Shown in pieces: positions 15,061-21,870 of a DNA stretch of 27,899 bases. Within the stretch, counting starts at the first letter, position 1; each line of letters opens with the position of its first letter. The translations under genes and the position numbers were made by a program. Below the pieces are notes generated by a model that had not been told where the DNA came from, ran no database searches, and worked only from the letters and a program-made list of their open reading frames with translations. Source of the DNA: an uncultured Bacteroidales bacterium (GTDB lineage: Bacteria > Bacteroidota > Bacteroidia > Bacteroidales > UBA932); NCBI GenBank assembly GCA_946406275.1, contig CAMJJZ010000008.1, positions 1 to 27,899 of the forward strand, read 5' to 3'.

Positions 15061-17055
15061 TTACTGTTTATAAACTACCGATGAATATGCGCCCATGGAT
15101 ACACCGTTTCCGGTCTTACCTATGGTTCCGTTGGAGACAAGTTCGTTTTCTGTAGAATAACCGGAAACACTGACATTGGCCGATGCTCCACCAAAATTAT
15201 GGATTACCAGGACTTTATCTGCTCCGGAGCTCATCTCCCACATTCCTATGGCGTTGTTGCCGGATTTGATTTCCTTGATGGTACCCGCAGCCAAAGCCTT
15301 GGAAGAGTTCCTGGCAGCAGCGAACTTCTTGTAGACATTCAGGATGGAAGCATTGTTCGCCTGCTGGGCTTCTACGGAAATATCGGCAGTGAGCATGGAA
15401 TTGTCCACCTTGTTCTCAACTCCCTTCTTTGCGCACTGGGTTCCGGCCTTGTCCCAGAGGATTGGCGTACGGACATACTCGTCGCCGCCGTCCTTGGTGC
15501 CCCAGTAGCCCAGTTCCTCACCCTGGTAGATGAACGGCTTTCCGGGAACTGTGAGGAGCACGGCGGCTGCAAGTTTCTGCTTGTCCAGGCTCCTGCCGAT
15601 CTCGGAGGAGAAACGGTTCTGGTCGTGGTTGCTGAGGAAAAAGGAGGTAACGGCGTCGGGACGCTGGGCCGTATGGTCCGACACGAATCCGCCCACTGCG
15701 GTGGCAAAACCATTGGCGTTGACACCCTTGATGGCATCGCGGAGTTTGTAGCCGAAGTCGAACTCGAAGCAGGAGGTAAGGCCCTTGTAGTAGGTTTTCT
15801 CTATGTTGTGGCCGTCCCATGCCTCAGCTACCATAAATATATTGTCGCTGTGGCCGGCAGCCTTGTACGTTGCGTTGCAGTGATCGTACCACTTGCCCAG
15901 CAGAGTAATGTTGGAAGTATTGTTGTAGGAGCCGATACCGCCGCAGATGTGCTTTACTGCATCCAGACGGAATCCGTCTACTCCCATGTTGATCCATTTG
16001 TCGGCCGATGCTGCAAGGTCCTTGAAACAGGGATTGTTCTCCGCAACGGATACGTCGCCGTAGTTGAGGTCCGGCATCCAGTCGCTGAAGCAACCCATGT
16101 AGTAGAGGGTTTCCGTTGCGACATCGGTGAGTTCAACCTTATAGCGGCCGCTTCCGGTGAAGGACATGTCTGCGCCGTCGGCAACCAGTTCCATGGCCTT
16201 GCCTTCCTGAAGGGTGGTATTCCCGGATTTGGCACCAAACTTTGAGCCGGCGTCCCAGTTGGCATACTTGCGGACAAGGATTCCCCACTGGCCGTTGATA
16301 TCCATTACCAGATAGTACGTACCATCGTTTCTTCTTACAAACTTCACGGTCTTGTCTCCTGAGCCGTCCCACATATACAGATTCCAGCTGTCCGTTCCGT
16401 TGGTAACGTTTTCAGACGTTTTGTTTATGGTTAGCTTAGGAGAACCGCTGGTAACCTGCTTCCACTCTCCGGCATTGTAGGAAGTTCCCTTGAGCATGGG
16501 GAAATTCTTGTAGTCCGATGAAGGATTGGAGCTGAAGAAATAGTAGTCCCTATACTTGCTTGAAGGATTTGAGACGGCTTCCTGGAACCAGGGATTGAAC
16601 TTCCCGCTGTGGTTGAGGACATAGTCCATGTAGATGGAAATGCCCTTGGCGTGAGCTGCGGCGAGAAGCTCCTTGAAGTCTGCCTCTGCCTTTTCCTTGG
16701 TCTTCTGCCCAACCGCATAGAGCGGATTCAGGGAATAGTAGTCGTTCACGTCATATGCGTGATATGAGCTTGTGGGATGCGCAGGAGAAAGCCACAGGGC
16801 GGTTACGCCAAGGCCGTCAAGGTAATCCAGTTTGCTCTGGATTCCTTTAAAATCCCCTACTCCGTCTCCGTCGCTGTCGCAGAAGGAGTATATCAGCAGC
16901 TGGTAGGTTATACCGGAAAGCTTTTCGGAGGGGGTTACGGTACCGTTTCCGTTCCCATTACCGTTGCCGTTACCTTTTCCGCCGCTGAATTCCGGCATTT
17001 TGATGCAGGAAAGCGCTATCGAAAGAATGGATATCCAACAGAGAATCTTTTTCAT
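15061..17055 (-). CDS. susG: SusG-like surface alpha-amylase (GH13) with CBM58-like insert
   Basis: A 664-residue outer-membrane amylase that would make the first cuts in bound starch. Lipobox Cys17 (ALSC), then a flexible linker with five Gly-Asn pairs (28-38). The barrel starts at ITYQLLIYSFCDSDGDGVGDF, including a metal-binding DSDGDGVGD loop like SusG. Region I DYVLNH (144-149). The B domain is interrupted by about 120 residues (roughly 200-318), the place where SusG carries CBM58. The barrel then resumes with GFRLDAVKH (nucleophile Asp365), MVAEAWD (Glu411) and LSNHDQNR (Asp478), and YQGEELGYWGTKDGGDEYVR. C-terminal beta domain ends in YSSVVYKQ. Overall order and motifs closely follow Bacteroides thetaiotaomicron SusG. 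Separated from the binding-protein gene by the widest gap in the operon (68 bases), which holds a stem-loop. Confidence 0.94.
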   Translation of the reverse strand: MKKILCWISILSIALSCIKMPEFSGGKGNGNGNGNGNGTVTPSEKLSGITYQLLIYSFCDSDGDGVGDFKGIQSKLDYLDGLGVTALWLSPAHPTSSYHAYDVNDYYSLNPLYAVGQKTKEKAEADFKELLAAAHAKGISIYMDYVLNHSGKFNPWFQEAVSNPSSKYRDYYFFSSNPSSDYKNFPMLKGTSYNAGEWKQVTSGSPKLTINKTSENVTNGTDSWNLYMWDGSGDKTVKFVRRNDGTYYLVMDINGQWGILVRKYANWDAGSKFGAKSGNTTLQEGKAMELVADGADMSFTGSGRYKVELTDVATETLYYMGCFSDWMPDLNYGDVSVAENNPCFKDLAASADKWINMGVDGFRLDAVKHICGGIGSYNNTSNITLLGKWYDHCNATYKAAGHSDNIFMVAEAWDGHNIEKTYYKGLTSCFEFDFGYKLRDAIKGVNANGFATAVGGFVSDHTAQRPDAVTSFFLSNHDQNRFSSEIGRSLDKQKLAAAVLLTVPGKPFIYQGEELGYWGTKDGGDEYVRTPILWDKAGTQCAKKGVENKVDNSMLTADISVEAQQANNASILNVYKKFAAARNSSKALAAGTIKEIKSGNNAIGMWEMSSGADKVLVIHNFGGASANVSVSGYSTENELVSNGTIGKTGNGVSMGAYSSVVYKQ
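16942..16974 (-). repeat. Hexanucleotide-periodic tract coding a (Gly-Asn)5-Gly linker
   Basis: Eleven codons alternate glycine and asparagine just after the lipid-attachment region of the SusG-like amylase (residues 28-38). All four glycine codons and both asparagine codons are used, so the amino-acid repeat is kept while the DNA is not a perfect repeat. Confidence 0.85.
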
Positions 17056-17077
17056 GGCTGTCCGTTTTTATAATTGG

Positions 17078-17109
17078 CAGACGGGAGTCCGGTCAGGGGC
17101 TCCCGCCTG
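17078..17109 (-). other. Intercistronic stem-loop between the binding-protein and amylase genes
   Basis: A 10-base stem (17078-17087 with 17100-17109, one G-U pair on the minus strand) and a 12-base loop fill the centre of the 68-base gap. On the minus strand it is followed by CCAATTATAAAAA, not by a T tract, so it is not a standard terminator. It may be an RNA processing or stabilising element that sets different levels for the capture and enzyme genes. Confidence 0.55.
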
Positions 17110-17123
17110 AATAGGATCAAGGA

Positions 17124-20100
17124 TTACTCAAGTGTAAGGACTACAGGCTTGGTCTGTACGTCATAGCCGTCCTTGTTGCTCCAGCTGTATACCTTGATGG
17201 TGTCACCGGACTTGATGTTAAGGTCTGCCAGAGGAATGCTGGACTCTACCTCAACATAGGAACCGGCCGTGTTCTCTGCACCCTTGAAGACAAAGTTCGC
17301 GAGAACCGAAGACGCACTGGCCTCTCCCTTTACAGCGGTCGCAAATTCATGAGCGTCTGATGTGCCGGCGAAAGGCTTGAAATAAAGCCACGCCTCAAGA
17401 CCGTTTGAACTGTTCTTGCTGGTTCCGGTGGACTCGTTGTTGTCAAGGTCCATCTCATAATAGAAATAGCCGCCGCTTGCCCAGATGGCAGAACGGTTAT
17501 CCCTCTTGGAATAGAAGTACAGATTTGTTGCGTCGTTGGTAATCTTGAACTCGTAATACACGGGAGTGGAAGCCTCGCTGGCTACGCCTGTGGTAATATC
17601 TGCCCAGTCGGAGAAGTTGCCGTCAATTGTGATGCCGGCGGCAGCGGGAGCGGGGGCATTGGCTGCATCGCCCACGAAGATGGTCTCTGCTGCAGGGTTG
17701 TAGAGAACATCGAAGTTGGCGAGGTCGCCTACGTTGATGTTGTCACCGCCCGCTACTGCGGCAAACGGTGTATCAGCTGCAGCGAAAACACCGCCACGGT
17801 TCACATCCCAGCCTGCTCCCTGACGGACCTTCCATCCGCCTGCGAGAGTCTGGCCGTAGGCTGCCCAGTTGGCGCCGTCGAAAAGCATGAACTTGTCTCC
17901 GCCCCAGCTGTTGAAGTCTCCGATGAGGCCCCAGAACTGGTTGCTAAGGGTAAGTGTACCGGCAGTGGGATCATAAACTACCATGTAGGTACCCTCGGCC
18001 TTGATGTTGTTGCCACCTGCGACTGCCGCGAATGCGGTGTTGGCCTCGGCGAAATCGCCGCCAAAGTTATCGTCCCAACCTGCATACTTGCGGATCTTGA
18101 TCTCATCGCCTGCTGCAAGGGTGACAGGGATACTGTACCACTTGCCGTCGGAAGCGAGGTTCATGGGAATGTCTGCGCCCCAGCCGGTGATGGTACCTAC
18201 AACACCCCATACCAGAGTACCGATGGTCTCGTTATTGGCGTTGTATACCACCTGGAACTTACCGGTGAGTTCGATGTTGTCACCGCCAGGTACTGCCTTG
18301 GCGAATACGCCTTCGGCATCTACCTTACCGCCACGGTTCACGTCCCAACCATGGTTGAAACGGACCTTCCAGCCGGCAGAGGTAATCTCTACCACAGGGC
18401 TCACCCAAACGCCCGGAACGAGTTCGTTCATGAAGATATCCGTATTCCAGTCACCGTTGACGCCGATGAGGCTCCACTTGTTGGAAGGAATAGCGGCATC
18501 CACAACGATGGTTTCAGCAGCGGGATCGTAAGTGACGATGTACTCGCCTTCAGGGACGTTGATGTTGTCTCCGCCGTCCACTGCAGCGAATGCTACACCC
18601 AGCTCAGCGAATGCACCGCCGCGGTTTACATCCCAACCGTGGTTCTTGCGGAGCTTGAACTCACCGTTGATGGCAGTTGCGGGGCTTACCCACTTGCCGT
18701 CGACCTCGGCCATATCAATATCCTTAGCCCAGTCGCCGTTGACGCCGATGAGGCTCCATACGGTGAAGTCGTCAAAGACGGTGATGGTGGGAGCGTCGGC
18801 ATTGCTGAGGTCAAGGACAACCTTGTAGAAACCTGCTGCTGCGAGAGGGATGTTCGCACCACCGGCAACTGCAGGGAAGGCCGTGCCAAGCGTATAGGTA
18901 TAACCTTCATCTTTGGACATACCGTAATCTTTTTCCCATGCACCATCCAAGCGCCACTTGAACTCAGTAGCGTCTTCAGCAGTGATGTAGGCAGTCCAAA
19001 CACCGTCCTTCTCAGAGGCCAGGATATCGTTCTCCCAGTCGCCGTTGAGGCCGATGATGTTCCAGCCCTTCACTTCCTCGGGTTCAGGTCCCGGGCCGGG
19101 GTCCTCTGCACCGATCTTGGCAGAAATCTTGAGGCCGCAGGCTGCGGTAACCTTTGCGGAAGTGGCAGCGGGATCTACGAACAGGTCGTAGACACCTTCT
19201 GCACCAACCTTCACGTTGGGACCGTCCTGAGATACTGCAAAGTCTGTATCAAGGCCGCTGAAGTCACCGCCCAGGTTCACGGTCCAGGCCTTGTCCTGAC
19301 GGAACTTGAACTCGTCGTCACCGCTAAGGGCTACGCCGAAGGCTGCGCTTACGGTGCCGTTGCTGACCATGTCGATATCGCCGTCCCAGCTGATGCTGTA
19401 CTTGGACAGGGAGCCGATGACGGTCCAGTTGGTCTCCTGAGTGAACTCGGGATAAGGATCGTAACCAGCTGCGACGATTGCGGTACCGCTTTCGTGCAGG
19501 AAGAGATCGTAGACGCCGTCAGCGGTAATCTTGATGTTGGCACCATCCTGTGCCACGGCAAATTCTTCACCAAGGTTGGCGAAGTCACCGCCAAAGTTGA
19601 TGGTCCAAGCCTGATCCTTGCGGAACTTGACCTCGTCACCGCTCTTGAGGACTACGTGAGCTGCAACATGGTTGCCATTACCGTCGGTCCACATGTTGAG
19701 GTCGCCGTCCCAGCTGATGCCATAGGCGGCCATGGAACCGATGAGGCTCCAGTCAGACTTCTGGGTGTACTCCTCGTACGGGCTGCCCACCTGCTCAGGA
19801 ATCTCAACAAGGAAGGATGCGATACCCATGTGCTTCTCTGAATCCACGAAGCCGTTGATACCGTTGTCCTTGGAAGCGTCCTGGATTGTGGCACGGACTG
19901 CGAGTTCTACCCTTGCAGTCTCACCCTCTTTCTTGCCAAGGGAAACCAGGGCCTTGGAAAGATTTACCTTCTTAAGGGTAAGGGTGCTGCCGTCGTCGGA
20001 AGTGGTGAGGCTCTTGCTGACCTCGGAGCCGTCAAGGGCTACGATGGCCAGGGTATGCCTGGTGGCCATTTTCTCGTTGAAACCTACCTCAATCTTGGCA

Positions 20101-20276
20101 GGCAGGTAGTTGACGGTAATCTCTTCTTCACCAAAGGAATATGAGCCAAGGGAAGGAGGAGTGATCTTTGAAGGATCAAAGACCGCCACTTCATCCTCCG
20201 GGAAACAGGACACGGCCATAAGGGCCATAAGACCTGCGGAGAGAATTGCTAATACTTTTTTCATATTTGTAGTCAT
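17124..20276 (-). CDS. SusE/SusF-like multi-repeat starch-binding lipoprotein
   Basis: A 1050-residue outer-membrane lipoprotein expected to hold starch at the surface for SusCD. Lipobox AVSC with Cys24, followed by acidic FPEDE, consistent with surface export. Residues about 40-160 form an N-terminal Ig-like SusE domain. Seven tandem modules follow, starting near residues 175, 283, 404, 507, 600, 690 and 781, each with W-x-[LIV]-[IV]-G at the start, a central [KF]-x-R...W..N.GG stretch, then FA...GG.NI and a closing Y-x-V strand. A different C-terminal domain (about 880-1050) begins GITIDGNFSDW. SusE has two and SusF three starch modules, so this is far larger. ATG at 20276 lies three bases after the susD stop; Met5 at 20264 is an equally possible start. 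Confidence 0.9.
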   Translation of the reverse strand: MTTNMKKVLAILSAGLMALMAVSCFPEDEVAVFDPSKITPPSLGSYSFGEEEITVNYLPAKIEVGFNEKMATRHTLAIVALDGSEVSKSLTTSDDGSTLTLKKVNLSKALVSLGKKEGETARVELAVRATIQDASKDNGINGFVDSEKHMGIASFLVEIPEQVGSPYEEYTQKSDWSLIGSMAAYGISWDGDLNMWTDGNGNHVAAHVVLKSGDEVKFRKDQAWTINFGGDFANLGEEFAVAQDGANIKITADGVYDLFLHESGTAIVAAGYDPYPEFTQETNWTVIGSLSKYSISWDGDIDMVSNGTVSAAFGVALSGDDEFKFRQDKAWTVNLGGDFSGLDTDFAVSQDGPNVKVGAEGVYDLFVDPAATSAKVTAACGLKISAKIGAEDPGPGPEPEEVKGWNIIGLNGDWENDILASEKDGVWTAYITAEDATEFKWRLDGAWEKDYGMSKDEGYTYTLGTAFPAVAGGANIPLAAAGFYKVVLDLSNADAPTITVFDDFTVWSLIGVNGDWAKDIDMAEVDGKWVSPATAINGEFKLRKNHGWDVNRGGAFAELGVAFAAVDGGDNINVPEGEYIVTYDPAAETIVVDAAIPSNKWSLIGVNGDWNTDIFMNELVPGVWVSPVVEITSAGWKVRFNHGWDVNRGGKVDAEGVFAKAVPGGDNIELTGKFQVVYNANNETIGTLVWGVVGTITGWGADIPMNLASDGKWYSIPVTLAAGDEIKIRKYAGWDDNFGGDFAEANTAFAAVAGGNNIKAEGTYMVVYDPTAGTLTLSNQFWGLIGDFNSWGGDKFMLFDGANWAAYGQTLAGGWKVRQGAGWDVNRGGVFAAADTPFAAVAGGDNINVGDLANFDVLYNPAAETIFVGDAANAPAPAAAGITIDGNFSDWADITTGVASEASTPVYYEFKITNDATNLYFYSKRDNRSAIWASGGYFYYEMDLDNNESTGTSKNSSNGLEAWLYFKPFAGTSDAHEFATAVKGEASASSVLANFVFKGAENTAGSYVEVESSIPLADLNIKSGDTIKVYSWSNKDGYDVQTKPVVLTLE
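17127..17639 (-). other. DOMON/CBM9-like C-terminal domain of the SusE/F-like protein
   Basis: Residues about 880-1050 start with GITIDGNFSDW and contain ATNLYFYSKRDN, GGYFYYEMDLDNNESTG, GLEAWLYF and a closing YVEVESSIPLADL, the strand order and DG.F.DW opening seen in CBM9/DOMON-like beta-sandwiches that bind sugars or haem. It differs from the seven preceding repeats and follows an Ala/Pro linker (APAPAAA). The fold assignment is by motif only. Confidence 0.55.
17667..19754 (-). repeat. Seven tandem starch-binding-type modules (coding repeat)
   Basis: In-frame repeats of about 88-121 residues per period. Modules 4 to 7 are most alike and share HGWDVNRGG or variants; modules 1 and 2 form another pair (FRKDQAWTINFGGDF and FRQDKAWTVNLGGDF). 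Modules 4 and 5 are also close in DNA: 23 bases at 18454-18476 recur identically at 18736-18758, 282 bases (94 codons) apart. Confidence 0.88.
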
Positions 20277-20279
20277 TTA

Positions 20280-21857
20280 TTATTCAGCGGCAACATTATA
20301 GCCATCGTTCTGGACGAGCTTGGTGTTGGCGAGAAGGTCGCTGTCCGGAATCGGGAACAGATTCCTGTAGCTCTCAACTGCCTTGCCGTTAATGTCAGTA
20401 TCGCTGCCCTTCCACTGCCAGAGATATGCGTCGGTAGTGAACTGGCCGAAACGGATGAGGTCGTTGCGCCTCCAGCACTCCTGATAGAGTTCGCGTCCGC
20501 GCTCATCAAGGATCTGCTGAAGATTAGGAGTAGCAATAGCGGCAAGTCCGGCACGGGCACGCACATCGTTGAAGCCTTTGTAGCCGTCAACTGCAGCGCC
20601 ACGGGCCTCGCACTCTGCTGCCATGAGAAGAACGTCGGCATAACGCATCATGGGGAAATCGGTATCTACGAAACCGGCTTCCTTACCAGCGGTGCCGTCG
20701 GACTTCATGTTGAGGAACTTCTGGAAACCGAAACCGTTCTTGAACTCGCCGATATCGGTGATGTCCTTGACGTGCTGGTTGGTGCAGAAGAGCTTTCTGG
20801 CATCGCCGTCTGCGAACTTGTCGTAGAACTGAGGAGTTGTGCGGAGACCGCCCCAACCGGAGGAGATGCCAATCTCGGAAACATCGTAACCGTCACCTGT
20901 GGAGGCGAAGATGATGTAGTTGGTGGCACCGTAGCTGGTGGTGTTCACACCGTCCTGCTCAACGGCGAAGATGATTTCGTCGGTGCACTTGTCATTGTCG
21001 GCCAGGAAGAGTTCCTGATAGGCGCTGTACTTGCCTCCAGTGGAGGTTTTGTGCAGGCTGTAGCCGTCGGCCATGAGGCTCTTGAGGATGTCTGCGCACT
21101 GGCTGTATGCGGCAGTGCCAGTATAGACCTCAGCGTTGAGGTAAAGCTTTGCAAGGAGGAACTTGGCAGCACCCTTGCTGGCGCGGCTTGCGGTAGCGCC
21201 CTTGGCAGGGAGAGTGCTGTTGTTTACAAGGTCCTTGAGCTCATTCTCAAGCCATGCATAGAGGTCTGCCCTCTTGATCTGGTCCGGGTTAACGCCCACG
21301 ATTGCGGTTTCATCGGCAAAGGGAACGTTTCCGAAGTTGTCTATAGCATGATAGTATGCAATGGCGCGGAGGAGACGGGCCTCGTCTATCATCTGCTGCT
21401 TGGTGTCAAATTCCACGGGAGAATTCTTAGCCTCGCGGATGAACTCGTTTGCCATGCCCACCTGCATGAAGATACGGGAATAGAAAGCGTAGATGAAGCT
21501 GTCGTCCGTAGTCCAGTTCAGGTAGTGGAAGTTCTTGATGGTCTGGTCGTTCCAGCCGCAGACAGACTCATCGGTGGTGAGTTCTGAGTGGTGGTACAGA
21601 CCACGGATGTACTGGGAAGCACCGCCGTCAAGACCGGAGATGGACGGAGAACCGTTGGCACCGTAATAACCGGAGGTGGCAAAGCCCAGATAAACGCCGG
21701 CAAGGAAATCCTGGAAGGAGGCCTCGTCTACGAGGGCCTTGTCAGCGGTATTGGCGTTGGGGTCGATAGGAGTTACGTTGAGGTCACCTACGCAAGAGTT
21801 TGCGACGAGACCAGCAGCGATAACAAGAATACCGGAAATATATTTGAGTGTTTTCAT
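20280..21857 (-). CDS. susD: SusD/RagB-family starch-binding outer-membrane lipoprotein
   Basis: A 525-residue lipoprotein forming the lid over the SusC pore and binding glucan helices. Lipobox NSC with Cys22, followed by VGDLNVTPIDPN, the usual SusD opening. The N-terminal TPR-like helical part includes YIRGLYHHSELTTDE, ARLLRAIAYYHAIDNFGNVPF and ASRASKGAAKFLLAKLYLNAE. The C-terminal RagB/SusD block includes FPMMRYADVLLMAAECEARG, the FNDVRARAGL motif and ERGRELYQECWRRNDLIRFG. Length is standard. It begins 13 bases after the susC stop; a double stop (TAATAA) separates it from the next ATG. Specificity for starch is inferred from the enzymes around it. Confidence 0.96.
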   Translation of the reverse strand: MKTLKYISGILVIAAGLVANSCVGDLNVTPIDPNANTADKALVDEASFQDFLAGVYLGFATSGYYGANGSPSISGLDGGASQYIRGLYHHSELTTDESVCGWNDQTIKNFHYLNWTTDDSFIYAFYSRIFMQVGMANEFIREAKNSPVEFDTKQQMIDEARLLRAIAYYHAIDNFGNVPFADETAIVGVNPDQIKRADLYAWLENELKDLVNNSTLPAKGATASRASKGAAKFLLAKLYLNAEVYTGTAAYSQCADILKSLMADGYSLHKTSTGGKYSAYQELFLADNDKCTDEIIFAVEQDGVNTTSYGATNYIIFASTGDGYDVSEIGISSGWGGLRTTPQFYDKFADGDARKLFCTNQHVKDITDIGEFKNGFGFQKFLNMKSDGTAGKEAGFVDTDFPMMRYADVLLMAAECEARGAAVDGYKGFNDVRARAGLAAIATPNLQQILDERGRELYQECWRRNDLIRFGQFTTDAYLWQWKGSDTDINGKAVESYRNLFPIPDSDLLANTKLVQNDGYNVAAE

Positions 21858-21870
21858 ATCGCCGACAGAA

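Noticed and set aside
15199..16245. + strand open frame of 348 residues
   Set aside because: Antisense to the SusG-like amylase, no family motif.
18351..19841. Long + strand open frame of 496 residues
   Set aside because: It lies fully antisense to the SusE/F-like gene and its length follows from the repeated, GC-biased codons of that gene. No recognisable domain or signal in its translation.
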